From Chlorocebus sabaeus (lineage: Eukaryota; Chordata; Mammalia; Primates; Cercopithecidae), in NCBI RefSeq assembly GCF_047675955.1, contig NC_132925.1, positions 72,855,622 through 72,919,621 on the forward strand: a stretch of DNA of 64,000 bases, in the 5' to 3' direction. The notes beneath the pieces were generated by a model. It did not search any database, was not told the DNA's origin, and worked only from the letters and a program-made list of their open reading frames with translations. Below, one piece after another: positions 10,266 through 21,444 of the stretch; the first letter of the stretch is position 1; every line of letters starts with the position of its first letter. The position numbers and the translations under genes are program-made.

Positions 10266-12059
10266 AAATATATACTTTGAATGTTCTATGTAGTTTCTGA
10301 TTTCATATCTATCAGTAGGAGTTCAAATCATAATTCAGCTCTTACTTACAAGGACAGATTCAGAATGCAAAGATCGTTTTCCCACTTCTTAAACCTGGAT
10401 TAGGCTTTTGAATAAGAATTTGTTGGTTTATGTGTGTTGCATAGAATTACGTGAAAATAGATTTTTCCTCTGACAATATCTTCATATATTCAAAATGCAG
10501 TGTCGATCCTACATCTATTTTATGTTTTCCTTGTAGTTCTTTTCTCATCTCTTTCTCAGCATCCCATATGTATAATAATAGAAGTCTTTTCTTATTCGCC
10601 TTCATATGGCTTCCTGAAGCCTCACTGCCTTTAGGAGTACATTTATATTCAGAGGCTCCAATGGTAAATAATTTCAACAGAATGAGGCTCTTTAATCCTA
10701 TTTTATATCTAAAAGGCCTGCTCAACACTATCTTCAGCTATCTCTTGAGAATCCAATTTCCTAAGGTTATATGCCCGAAACTGAGTGGAAATTTTCAAAA
10801 CCTAGAGTTCAAAGTTAAGTAGCAAATTCAAACAAAGCCCAAACAATCCAGCCTGAGACTGATTTGTGTGGCCATAAACAGCAACAGAATCTTCCAGTGG
10901 CTATCGATATACTAACTGTGATTATGGCTTAGCAAAGTCATCCCACTCCTCTGGCTCTAAGCATTTGGGGGCTATTTATCCTAAACAGAATTTTTAGAGA
11001 ACGCAACAGTCCTCACAATTAAAGCAACCAGAGAATGATAGCAGATATCCATGTAACTATTAGGTATCAAAGCTGTAGGACACAATTTTAGGAGAAATTA
11101 AGTTGCAATTCAAAACTCTGTTACTGAGGCAGTACAGCTAATGGGGGAAAGTTTGAGTCACTAGCTGCTAGCTAACTTAACCAACATGCCAAGGTCAGTT
11201 GTTGCTGTTGTTGTTGTTGTTGTTGCTTTAACCTAAACCATTCTATTGTCCGTGAATTGTGGAGATGAAGAAATAATCAAGATTTCTTTTTTGGTAAATG
11301 TATTGTAAATTTTTTAAATGAAATATGTAAAACATCCTTATGCTGCTGATTTCCTGAAATTTTTAGCTAAGAGCTCATTCTAAAATTACTAATTGATCAA
11401 GGCACTTTGTATAATTTCTTAGAAGCACTCTCACTATCTTTTGGATTTTAAAAATACTTTTTTGGAGAATCAGACCTTTTTTCCTTGTGTTCTTAGGAAG
11501 CATATCTGCATGACTGCCTGTCACAGCTGAGGGGCCTATAAGCTTTTTTATTATCTACTTCCCTCTTAGGGATTATTAATCAATTCTCATGCACATGTTT
11601 TTGTTGAAAACTCTCAGTGCTATAATGATAATGGGTTAGTGTAGATGCCTATTTCTGGGTCATGCATAAAGTTAGAGCTAGCACTGTCTGCCCTTCAGAG
11701 TAATCTTTACAGATAAATACAGAAATTAAATGCCACAAGAAGCCAGTTTTCATTCCTGAAAGTCCAGGATGAGATGTAAACCAAATGAATGTAAACGAAT
11801 CCACTTATATCAACTTTCTCCAGTCCTACAGCCCCTAGCCAACCCTTAAACTACAAATAAAATGGAGAAAAGGAAATAAAAACTCAGATAAAATAAATAT
11901 TTAATAAGGAGATTGGGAAACATAAAATAAATAACAGTAAGACTGCAATTCTTTTCAGACAGGTTCGCTATAATACTCTAACTTCCAAATATGCAAACAT
12001 CATCTCCTCAGAAGTTTGAACCATCTATATAATTAGAGGTAGAAGAAAATATGCCATTG
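10266..12059. other. Unassigned, with a GTT microsatellite
   Basis: No gene seen. Open frames on both strands at 10447-10822 overlap each other and show no conserved pattern; the block may be an old repeat that I do not recognise. A (GTT)n tract lies at 11198-11227. The remainder is AT-rich and looks unique. Confidence 0.4.
11198..11227. repeat. (GTT)n microsatellite
   Basis: About ten trinucleotide units with one GCT interruption near the left end. Confidence 0.9.
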
Positions 12060-12430
12060 CTGTACTTCTTACCCTAGACATTACAGGTCTCGTTGGCTAT
12101 TTCTCTCTGAAAGGAGCTTGACTTTAACTGTGCACAGCCCAGTCTTGGTCTTCTCAGCTCAAAATGCTCTTGTGGAAAGGACTCTGCTGCCCTCTACTGT
12201 CAATAAAAACAGAAGCCACAAACAGAACTGACTTCAGCATTCGCCAGTGAGATAATTGGAGTCCCGGCTCCCAGGAAGGCGAGACAAGTCAACATCCCTT
12301 CCTAGGTGGAAGGCCCTTGAAAGGATCCTTAAGCTACAAGTGAATCCTCAACTTAGCTGCCACTTGCAGTCCCAACATGGAGGGTGCTAAGGTAGACTTT
12401 GAAATTCCAAGGCCAAGAGATGAAACAGTC
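12060..12430. other. Non-repeat block, possible regulatory element
   Basis: This stretch matches no repeat known to me, is less AT-rich than its neighbours and keeps several CpGs (near 12242, 12266 and 12280). It contains the CTCF-like site at 12187-12203. It has no open frame worth calling. It could be a conserved non-coding element or a distal exon; the sequence alone does not decide. Confidence 0.35.
12187..12203 (-). promoter_or_regulatory. Candidate CTCF site
   Basis: The plus strand reads TGCCCTCTACTG with TC after it. Read on either strand it fits the CTCF core (consensus in this orientation YGCCMYCTRSTGGY) with one mismatch, T for G near the right end. It lies in non-repeat sequence. 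One-mismatch matches are common in a genome, so this is only a candidate. Confidence 0.3.
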
Positions 12431-12611
12431 CATCAAAGTAGACTTTTTTTTTCCCCCCTAAGTGGTCATTCATTCGTTACCCAAAAGGTTGGTTACAGGA
12501 AAACACAAAAATCTTCTCCATTCATCTGTTTATTTATTTCCACTATAATATAAACCGGGCATTGACAGAGACAGAGGACATGATACCAGTTTGGTTTTTG
12601 TTAGTTTGTTT

Positions 12612-12706
12612 AAACCTTAGCTCACTGCAGCCTCAAACCCCTAGGCTCAAGCAATCCTCCAGCCTCAGCCTCTGATGACAAATGTGCACCACCCCACCCG
12701 TCCCCA
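12612..12706 (-). mobile_element. Old Alu monomer/FLAM-like fragment
   Basis: The reverse-complement Alu left arm is visible as TAGCTCACTGCAGCCTCAAA, then CTCAAGCAATCCTCC and AGCCTCAGCCTC. Only about 95 diverged bases. Confidence 0.75.
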
Positions 12707-12784
12707 ATTTAACTGCTCCAAAGAAAAATAAAGCACAAGAAAGATGGAGACACTGTCTACATAGATTGGGTAGGCGATGTTCCG

Positions 12785-12965
12785 CTGAAGAGGTCAAGAA
12801 GGAAAGGAATAAAGAATCTGGAGAAAGGACATTCCTGGCAGAGGAAGAGCAACTGCAAAGGCCCTGTGTTAGGAACACGCTGGGGCTGTTTTAGGAAGAG
12901 CAAGGTTGATAACCGAAGTGTAGTGACTGGGAAAATAAGAATGATGCTGGAAAAGGTCAAATCAT
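12785..12965 (-). mobile_element. L2 fragment
   Basis: Reverse-complement L2 features: GGACATTCCTGGCAGAGGAA, then GCAACTGCAAAGGCCCTG and GGAAAAGGTCAAATCATGT. Diverged, about 180 bases. Confidence 0.65.
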
Positions 12966-12969
12966 GTCC

Positions 12970-13255
12970 AATAGACATATACTATGAGCCTCATATACAA
13001 TTTTAAACTTTATAGTAACCACATTTTAAAAAGTAAAAAGAAATCGGTGACATTAATTTTAATAACATATTTTATTGAACCCAATATATCCAAAATGGTT
13101 ATCATATGAATATGTAGCCAATATAAGAAATACTGATAAGGTAGTTTACTTTTTTCTGTACTAAATCTTTCAAATTTGCTATGTATCTTACACTTATAGC
13201 ACATCTCAGTTTGAACACTTGCAAAGTGCTCAACAGTCAAATGTAGCTATGGTTA
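12970..13255. repeat. Ancient interspersed repeat, same family as 54015-54190
   Basis: Contains blocks for 'stock' MER-type sequence: GTAACCACATTTTAAAAAGT, TTTATTGAACCCAATATATC, GCACATCTCAGTTTGAACAC and CAAAGTGCTCAACAGTC. The last part also occurs, in diverged form, at 54100-54150. Probably a non-autonomous DNA transposon; family name not certain. Confidence 0.5.
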
Positions 13256-13331
13256 CATTTTTTAAAAAAAATTTTGTCCTAGGTACAGTTGAATGTTTCA
13301 GTTCTTTTGTAGTTTAAGTCAATTTTATTAC

Positions 13332-13755
13332 ACTGTTAAAACAAACTAAACATGGCTTCCGTATTTCAATGTTTGAGTCTTTGTGGACAAACTGCAACCT
13401 AACTTAATAGGTAGACAAGATTGAAACTCTAACTTAGAAGTATGCTCCTCTAACGATTGCTGAGTCTTGGCCAATCCCAGCAGCCATACTTCAACCACTC
13501 ACACAGTGCTGAGTGTTCAAACTGTGCTCAAATAAGGCAAATCCTGAGCTGTAACCAATCCAGCTGTTTCTGTACCTCACCTCCAATTTCTGTTTGTCAC
13601 TTTTTGGTTCATAAATTTGTTCTGACCACGAGGCATCCCTGGAGTCTCTCTGAATCTGCTGTGATTCTGGGGGTTGCCCAATTCACAAATCAATCATTGC
13701 TCAGTAAAATTCCTTTAAATTTAATTTGGCTGAAGATTTTCCTTTTACCAACACA
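13332..13755 (+). mobile_element. Solo retroviral-type LTR, family not assigned
   Basis: The block begins TGTTAAAAC and ends near ACCAACA, the TG...CA form of an LTR. Inside lie GGCCAATCCCAGCAGCCATA, a GAGTCTCTCTGAATCTGCTG block and, near the end, CATTGCTCAGTAAAATTCC with an AGTAAA-type polyadenylation signal. I recognise this arrangement as an ERV LTR but cannot name the family. No internal gag/pol sequence follows, so it is a solo LTR. The open frame at 13457-13810 lies across it and is accidental. Confidence 0.6.
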
Positions 13756-13856
13756 TACTTTGGAAGTGACGCTTAGTGGTGATCACCAAATGATTTCAAT
13801 TGAAGTTTAGTGAATAATAAATGAGCAAGAGACCAAGCAGCTCAAAGGAGGCTCCA

Positions 13857-14159
13857 GCTGGGCATGGTGACCCACTCCTGTAATCCCAGCACTTTGGGAG
13901 GCCGAGGCAGGCAGATCACAAAGTCAGGAGTTTGAGACCAGCCTGGCCAATATAGTGAAACCACAGCTCTACTAAAAATACAAAAAATTAGCTGGGCATG
14001 GTGGTGGTTGCCTGTAATTCCAGCTACTTGGTAGGCTGAGGCAGGAGAATCACTTGAACCTGGGAGGCAGAGGCTGCAGTGAGCCGAGGTTGTACCACTG
14101 CACTCCAGCCCGGGTGACAGTGTGAGACTCCGTCTCAAAAAAAAAAAAAAAAAAAAAAA
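13857..14159 (+). mobile_element. Alu (AluS-type), full length
   Basis: Complete dimer from GCTGGGCATGGTG to a 27-base A-tail. Target-site duplications flank it: aaaggaggctcca (13844-13856) and aaaggagactcca (14160-14172), 12 of 13 matching. Confidence 0.95.
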
Positions 14160-14404
14160 AAAGGAGACTCCAAGTTCACTTGCAGTCAGCAAGTTGGGTT
14201 TTGTTTTACTTTGGGGAAGAAAGTGAGTGGAGTTAAGTCAAATATGACCTTGGAAGGTCTAGATAGGAATCAATTCCACCTAGAGCTTAGTAGAGGGCAT
14301 TTATGGAATGCTGAGGGGAGAGGGCCAGAGGTCAAATGTGAATGAGTAGGGTCCCCACCAACATAGACACAAAACAAACACTGCTGCCTTTGCCTCAGCC
14401 AGCC

Positions 14405-14632
14405 CATTCTTAGAGGCTGTGCAGTGCAGTGGTTAGAAGCTTGTGTACCGGAACCTGATTCCTGGCTTTGACACTCAACAGCTATGTGATCTCAAGCAAG
14501 GTTTTCAAGTATTTGTGTCTCAGTTTTCTCATTTGCAATGCAAGGTAGTTGTGTGGATTAAATGAGTTAACGTCAAGTGTTCAGAAGAGTGGCAAGTGTT
14601 TCATCAATATGCAATAATGTTAGCTCTTCCTG
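14405..14632 (+). mobile_element. MIR SINE
   Basis: Nearly full-length MIR in sense: GTGCAGTGGTTAGAAGC, CAGCTATGTGATCTCAAGCA, TCAGTTTTCTCATTTGCAAT and GGATTAAATGAGTTAACGTC. The tRNA-like 5' part is too decayed to be a gene. Confidence 0.85.
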
Positions 14633-15635
14633 TGTAGTATATCTTGTCCACCACTGTAAAATCTTCTAGGGCCTACCTCTCAACCCAACCACCACTTGGT
14701 GACAACCACCACTTGGTCACAATCCTACTGAAGGCTTCAGTAGGCTTTACCCAGGTACACTTGCACAGCCTTCCACTTAGGCCAGAGCCCTGTACCTTTT
14801 GCTTTCAGTCTTGTGGCTTTGTAGACGCCACAGCATGGTTTACCCTCAAGAACCAGCTTGGCACTCACAGTTTCTCATGCTAGAAATACAAAGGATTTAA
14901 TCCAATAGATCATCTTTGACCTAGTGGAAAATAAGATAAAAGACAGATGTCTCCCCTTGTGCCAGTAGATATAGGCAGTTCTGAAATGTGTTTTATGAGG
15001 TTCTCAGAAGGTCTGGTGGTATTAAGCATCAATTACCTACAGATGAGGCCAACACCTTGTATAAACTTTCCTTCCTTCCTGTTTCTCTCCTGCTATCCTG
15101 TACTTCTGCTTTCTGGGATCACATTCCCAGATAAACTACATGGAATTCAGCCTTCATCTCAGGCTCTGCTTTCAGAGGAACCTAAGATAAGACACTATTT
15201 TTAAAAATTTTCTTTGGTGTGTCTTTGAGAAATTCCTGTACAGTTATTCATATAATATATCCATTACAGGGTGGTCTTGCCACTTTATTTGTTCTTATCT
15301 ATGATATCTCCAATTTCATTCCTTTTATTGATTCCTTCCCTAGTAGTCTACAAACATCTGCAAACTCTGTGTGTCCTACAGAGACCTTCTCCGTGAAGTC
15401 ACAGCCCAGTTTCTTGAAAGAGGAGCCTGCCTTCAGTGCTCATTCACTCCATCACCCACTGTGGTCTGGCATCCTTTGCCTCTGAAGCCATTCTTGTGAT
15501 TGACCTGTTAAGTTACAATTCCAGTTCCCTTCGAAGAAGTAAAGTAGAACTGCCAAGCTGTGGCGGGCGAGTTATTCAATATTGTGGAATGTATTCTGCA
15601 GAAAGCTTTGTGAATGACCAGAATAAATATGGTAA
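14633..15635. other. Unassigned, possible LTR end near 15065-15200
   Basis: No gene. A 16-17-base unit (accaccacttggtgaca-type) is repeated in tandem at about 14687-14720. The stretch CCAGATAAACTACATGGAAT with GGAACCTAAGATAAGACA near 15128-15193 resembles the end of an old LTR. The rest, including 15330-15520, is not recognised. Confidence 0.35.
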
Positions 15636-15639
15636 CATT

Positions 15640-15862
15640 AATTAACATGTAATGAGCACTTCTAATATTCTAGGAATGCTACTAAGTGCTTTACATGCAT
15701 TCTTATTTAATCTTCAAAACAAGCTCATGAAGCATGAATTATTATTCCCATTTTGTAGTTGAGAAAATAGATTGAGAGTAAATCATCTGAAAACACATAG
15801 CTAGCTAGTGCAGAGCCAGGACTTAAATCTGGGTCTGCCTTCTGAGATGCTGAGCGCTTACT
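15640..15862 (-). mobile_element. MIR SINE
   Basis: The reverse-complement MIR is clear: AGTGCTTTACATGCATTCTT, CCCATTTTGTAGTTGAGAAA, GAAAACACATAGCTAGCTAG and GCAGAGCCAGGACTTAAAT. Confidence 0.85.
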
Positions 15863-15974
15863 GAGCTCACTAAAACCCTCTTTGACTCTATGTGCTTGAC
15901 CCCAGGACTAACACCGTAGACCCCAGCACCGTGAGATACAGATTTTCTTTCATTAAAAACAGAAGTTAAAAGAA

Positions 15975-16215
15975 TCCTATTATGTAGCGACAGAAAGTAA
16001 ATTAGAGGTTGCCTAGGGCTTAAGGAGTGAGGGGAAAATGGAAAGTGACTGCTAATGGGTATAGGGTTTCATTTTGGGGTGATGAGAATATTCCAAAATT
16101 GATTATGGTGTTAGTTGCACAACTGTAACTGTATGTCTATGCTAAACATCACTGAATTGTACATTTCAAATATATGAATTGCATAGTATGTGAGTTACAC
16201 CTGTTACTAAAAGTG
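15975..16215 (+). mobile_element. L1M-type 3'UTR end
   Basis: Sense 3' end of an old L1: GACAGAAAGTAAATTAGAGG, TGACTGCTAATGGGTATAGG, TTTGGGGTGATGAGAATATT, CTGAATTGTACATTTCAAAT. About 240 bases, tail decayed. Confidence 0.8.
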
Positions 16216-17935
16216 GGAGGAGATCCTATTAGAGGTATTTAGCTTATCTGACAACCAAATACAACACATATGCAGTGCAGGAAACATTAGATAACACCCC
16301 TGCTATTTATCAAATTGACAGTCAGCTATTGTTCAAAAAGTGATGCTTGATTTTCACTTGCATGTACTTGTGGGATGCAGGATTTGGGGTTCCAAGAGGT
16401 GTTCGCTTTCAGACCATTGCCTATCAGGCACAGGGTCACTGAAAGCCATTAGCTAGAAAATATGCAAGGAACTGCAGGTGAAACCAGACTCTTCTGATCT
16501 TTTTTAAAAAAAAAGGGAAGAAAGATCATGAACACCCTGAAAGTAGCACCAGATCATTTGAATGCCTACCAGTGCCATTAATGGCATTAATTAGGGGACC
16601 ACATCCAGATGTCTTAGGCGATTTTGATGACCACACTACGTCCCAACGTAAGCTCATTGTCCTAACTTCTTATTATTAATTTTTAAAAAAGGAGTTGAAG
16701 TGCTATTTTGTTTCACCACTGGAATGCTGTTCTTTCCCTGACAGTAGATGTTGACTGTTGTGAAATCACATGTTGGGGAAGATGGCTTTCAGGTTTGAAA
16801 AATTTGGATTCAAAATGAACCTTGGCTCACTAGGGGAGGAGCATCAAGAAAAGAAAGATGACCAGCGGGGCAGGACCATTAACTATCTGTTTCTGCTGAC
16901 CCTATTACTTCAGGATCTTGATTAATTTCTCCCTAAACATCACACCACAGGTGAATTGCCTAATTCTCCCCACTTGTGACCTTATTAACTAGTGATTGCT
17001 CAGAGGTACCTCTCCATCCTAAACTACTTCCCTGTCTAACAGTTTTCCTTTTTGCCCACAAAACTAGGGCATACAACAGTGCAGAGAGGCTCGTGTCAAT
17101 CTTGTGTGATTGATTGGGAATTTGGCTTTTGCCCAGCCCCCTCTTCTCTTCAGCTCACAGAAAAGAATCCCAGAACTACAGGGTTTTTTTTTTTTTTCTC
17201 TTCTTACCCACTCCAGGGAGAAAGCCTCTCTAAAGAGGGAAAGAATGCCTTGTAAATCTACATGATAAAGGGCCAGAGAAAGGGATAGAGGGGAGATTTA
17301 GGGAGGGAAAAGCCTGATATTCTAGGGGAGAAGGGAGGACAAGGGGCTGCAAGGTGAGGATGGGGCAGGGTAAGGGGAGTGGACAAGGAAGGGAAGGGAG
17401 GCTGTGTAGTATTACTGAGCCTCTCCTATATTCCTGAGCTTTCAAATATATAAACAAAGGGTTTGAGTTCACTATATTTCCTTGGGTCATGAGTCTGTTA
17501 TGTCTCAGGGATATCAGGGACATGTAGATTCTCCGTGGATGTGCCCACTAAGAAGACACCATAGATCTATTTTAAAATGTAATTGGTGGTGCATTTAGAT
17601 GGTAAGCAGAGTGTTTTCCAATCCTGAGGATAAAGTATAAGCGTGAGTGAAGCGAAGAGAAAATCCAAAGAGCCATTCCAGTTTACTTAAAGGGAGCAAA
17701 TATTCTTTACTGGTGTGCAAGAATCTGACTTTCTAGATCAGACAGAACTAGTAACAGCTTGCTTCCTAAAATGCTAACTAAATTGGTAAAACTTTTAGGA
17801 TGGAGGGGGGATAAGTGGAAGGAGATATTTTGTTGGAGAAGAGTTTCAGATTCTTCATTACATAGGAATTGTGTTACATTTTCTGTCCTTTTGTTACATT
17901 TTCCATTAAGAAAATAGAGGAAAGAGCTCAGAACT
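16216..17935. other. Unassigned, with a purine/G-rich tract
   Basis: No repeat or gene recognised over 1.7 kb, apart from a short T-run (17183-17196) and the G-rich tract 17269-17403, listed separately. The sequence looks like ordinary intergenic or intronic DNA. Confidence 0.4.
17269..17403 (+). repeat. G-rich purine tract, possible G-quadruplex
   Basis: On the plus strand many G3-G4 runs lie close together (GGGGAGAAGGGAGGACAAGG, GGGGCAGGGTAAGGGG, GGAAGGGAAGGGAGG). Four-run quadruplexes require one loop longer than seven bases, so the match is loose. Confidence 0.5.
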
Positions 17936-17939
17936 TGGG

Positions 17940-18045
17940 GAGAGAGAAGGTCTGAGCACAGATCCTTCACTCACTTCCTAGCTGTGAGACTATTCATGGG
18001 TGAAAAAGATAAAGATATCACCTGCCTTTCTCATACTATTATTGC
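17940..18045 (+). mobile_element. MIR fragment
   Basis: CTCACTTCCTAGCTGTGAGA with the following GATATCACCTGCCTTTCTCA matches the sense centre of MIR. A second MIR in opposite orientation follows at 18120. Confidence 0.6.
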
Positions 18046-18119
18046 TGTATTTAATTTATTTATTATATATATTTACTGTATATGAGTACCTATTATACGT
18101 AAAAGAAAAAAGAAGAAAA

Positions 18120-18297
18120 AGTAGCATCTATTGAGTACTCCTAAGTATGGAATTTTAAATATCCTCATTTTATAGATATGCAAGTTGGGTCTCAGAAAAC
18201 TTATACAAGGTCAAACACCTAGGAAGTGAGAGGGCTAGGGTTCAAACCCAGTCTGTCTGCTTTCAAAGTCTCTTTCTTCCAGTGGTCAGTGTCCCTT
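18120..18297 (-). mobile_element. MIR SINE
   Basis: Reverse-complement MIR: CCTCATTTTATAGATATGCA, ACTTATACAAGGTCAAACAC, GGGTTCAAACCCAGTCTGTC. Confidence 0.8.
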
Positions 18298-20057
18298 TTA
18301 TGAAGCAGTGAAGTAGTCTAGTTCTATATAGTTCAGCAGATTTTCACTTGACAATTTCTTTTTTGTCTAATGGAAGTTTGGTGTTATAATCAGGAGTACT
18401 GTCTCTTTAAACATAATTGTTATAGTGTTGCATTTGCAATATATTTTCCAATAGCTGGGCTTTAACGTCTTACTGAATTTTTCAAGGCTCTATACAATCT
18501 ACAACTAGCTAAGACAGTTCTGATGAAAATTTAGGTTCAGTTTTACCCGTTTTATAGCATTTCATACCTGAAAATATACTCAGTCAACAAATGAGTTTTC
18601 TTAAATTCAACTTCGGTTTTCAATGTGAGTCAACTAACTGTGGAATAATTGTATATTTATACAAACTAATTTAGGAATTTCTTTGTTGCTCCTTTCCTTA
18701 TTCTTTTCAGAAAGAAAAAGAACATCAGGAGAGAAAAATATCCTTATTTGGTCCTTGGTGACAACCTTCCTTTGTAGGCATGTCTGTACACAAGTTTCAT
18801 AAGTTAAGCATGAGATAAAACTGCTGATAAAAAGAGGTCGATGTATCAGTTGCTGGCATATTATCTATCTACCAGCATTCAACCTCAGTTAACAAGCAGA
18901 CAAAGTTCAAGTTTCTTCCTCAGATAATTTAAGTATTCCATTAAAAAGTAAAAACATTCTAATTTAAAGCCTCTGAAGATTTAAAAGAAGACAAAGGAAG
19001 AAGGTGGAAAAACTTTAGAGGACAAGGAAGAAATGCATCAGTAATTTCTGTCAGACAACACTTTCCCAAACTGGCCTGAAAGCCAAAGATGAAATAGAAA
19101 TTTCTTTATTGAACAAGAAGACAAAGGAGAGCTGACCTTTGATCAAATATCCGTTTGTAGTTTCAACAAGGAAATTTGCATGAAAAAAAAGGTGTGCTGG
19201 ACACTGACTACATGAATAGTTAAGTTCCAGCAATGTAAAGAAGCCAGAGGTCAAACTTCTTTAAACAGCCTGTCAGATAAAAGCTGGATTTCTTCCGCTG
19301 TGCACGTGGGAGGTTTTTCAAGCTGCAGAGGGTTTTAAGGAGGCCAAACAATGTATTTTTGTCCCATGTTTCAGCACATACTATTTTCTAGCTTTTCAGG
19401 CCTGGGTTTGGGTCAATAATTTTTCATCTTATATGTATTAGAGATTGGGATGATGGAAAAAAGCAACATGGTAACATAAACATCAAACCTTCTAATTTGC
19501 TTTCCATAGTTGTTACAGGAGAACTGGTTACAAAGTTATCAATCCTTTTTCAGTTTTCATTCTTTAAAATGTAATTAGAAGACCAATAACTGTCTTTGAA
19601 GTGTTAGCTAAAAAAGATTTATTATATAACAATCCAAGTGAACATCATTATAAGTACAGAAATATAATTATTTTTCTTCTCTTTCAGAGTGAGCTGATAG
19701 CTGATAATAAACTGATACGTGAGCTGATAGCTGGTAATAAACCTGTTTGTAAAGTGATCTTTAGCATGAAGCCCAGCTAAAGTGCTGAATCAAAATAGTT
19801 AAAATGATACAGTGCAATTCTCCTTTGGATTTCTCACCCTAGTATTTTTCCGTTCAATCCAAGTATAGTCTTTTAAAGACTGTGTTTCAATCACATAGCG
19901 CAAATAGGCATTTACCAGATATTTGCAGAATGAAAGAAATAGGACACTATTGATAGTTGTTTGGGAATGGCAAGCAAAAAAAGAATGTTCTGCCTTTGTC
20001 TTTCTAATGGAGGCCTTCACTAGATGAGATGCATTTTTTATTTGGGGCGGGAATACA
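18298..20057. other. Unassigned, with a 30-base tandem duplication
   Basis: No gene and no repeat family recognised over about 1.75 kb of AT-rich sequence. The tandem duplication at 19689-19745 is listed separately. Confidence 0.4.
19689..19745. repeat. 30-base tandem duplication
   Basis: Two adjacent copies with period 30 start at 19689 and 19719; each begins gtgagctgatagctg and continues with a gataataaac or gtaataaacc ending. They differ at about two positions over the overlap. Confidence 0.85.
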
Positions 20058-20275
20058 AGATTATAGTCAAGTGGATAGGCTTTAGAGTCTCACACCTTGG
20101 TGCAAATCCCAAATAAATCTTACCAACGTGGGTACCTTGGGTTAGTTAATAAATCTCCCTTAACTTTAGTCTCTATCTCTTTGAAATAGAAATAATGGCA
20201 TCTAATCTACCCCTAAGACAACATATATGAAGAACGAGGACATAGGAAGTGTTCAGTAAAAGACAGCTAAATTGT
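20058..20275 (+). mobile_element. MIR SINE
   Basis: Sense MIR: GTGGATAGGCTTTAGAGTCT, TACCTTGGGTTAGTTAATAA, TCTTTGAAATAGAAATAATG, GGAAGTGTTCAGTAAAAGAC. Confidence 0.75.
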
Positions 20276-21444
20276 TTTTTAATTTTATGAATAATTCCAT
20301 GCAAGTTCTCTGCACAACTTCCTTCATCTTTAGCTCCACCATCTTCTGGGCCATGCCTTTAAATATTTGCATTTATATGTATGTTTTCTGTCAATCTTAA
20401 CACAAGGGAATTTTCTTTCCATTGACATTGCTCATAGGTCCTCTTCTCTGCTGTACGTACCACAGCACTAACCTCAGCTGATATAGATGGCTCTGCCTGT
20501 CATAATTTTATGTGTCATGAAGTGACTTTTCCCTGTAAAGAGATTCTAATACTGGTACAAATTTTCCAGGAGAGATTTAGTGGTTATCTCAGGCTAATAC
20601 TATCTTGTCTAATTATCAGGAGCTAAACTAACTAGTTCCTAATTATTGGTTTATCTATGCCACAGACTTTCATATGCAAAGCCCTTTTCCTTTAATATTC
20701 TCTCCAGAAGACATAAGATGCCTTAAAAGAATCTTTCAGTATGTGATAACTGGTTTCTAAATCACCTTAGGCTTTTTTTCCTTATCTTTGTGTACTAAAT
20801 TTAAGAGTCAAAAAGGAAGACAGCAGGGAGATGGAATCTGAAATTAGATTTGGAGATCTAGGCCTGCAACTCTCCATGAAATATTTATTTCATTACTTAT
20901 CCTTGGAAGCTTGTTAACCTAGTGTGAAACTCAGCAATCCATAATTTAGGAGTCCAGATGAGCTGATCTTACAAAGACCAACATCTGGCATAGAAGAATA
21001 GGAAAACTACTTGAATATGTTTCCTTGATTTTAACCAAGAGAGTGAAAAACTGTGATATCTGGTCTGTTTTCAACAATTCTTTCCATCTATGCTCTTTTA
21101 TTAAATGTTGAAGACTGTGCAAAATAGAGCTCTTATAAGTCTTTAAAAAGATCCTAAGAATTATTGTTTCATTGAAGAACATTTACAGAAGTAGTATTGA
21201 TCACAACTAGTAAATATTGCTCTTTATGACCAAACTAAAAAATTCTTAGAAACGCCAATTTCTGCAGTGACTAATAATTCTGAACTCAGACATGAACTAT
21301 TCTAGAAAATAACTCTGAATCAATGATTCTAAACATAGCGCAAATACTCCAATGTCTTTTAATGTGAAAGAAATAGGAAGAAACTAAAATAAACAGCATG
21401 CCCATCAATACATTTGCCCTGACATGTCTGCCACAGGTTTTGGG
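20276..21444. other. Unassigned, no gene seen
   Basis: AT-rich sequence without a recognised repeat, exon-like frame or motif. Confidence 0.4.

Noticed and set aside
10447..10822. Overlapping 93- and 123-codon frames on opposite strands
   Set aside because: No conserved pattern, no start context or splice signals, and mutual overlap; probably an unrecognised old repeat.
13457..13810. A 117-codon open frame
   Set aside because: It lies across a solo LTR and its flank; no gag, pol or env motif is present.
14405..14632. tRNA-like gene in the MIR 5' part
   Set aside because: The A and B boxes are decayed and the arrangement is the ordinary tRNA-derived head of a MIR.
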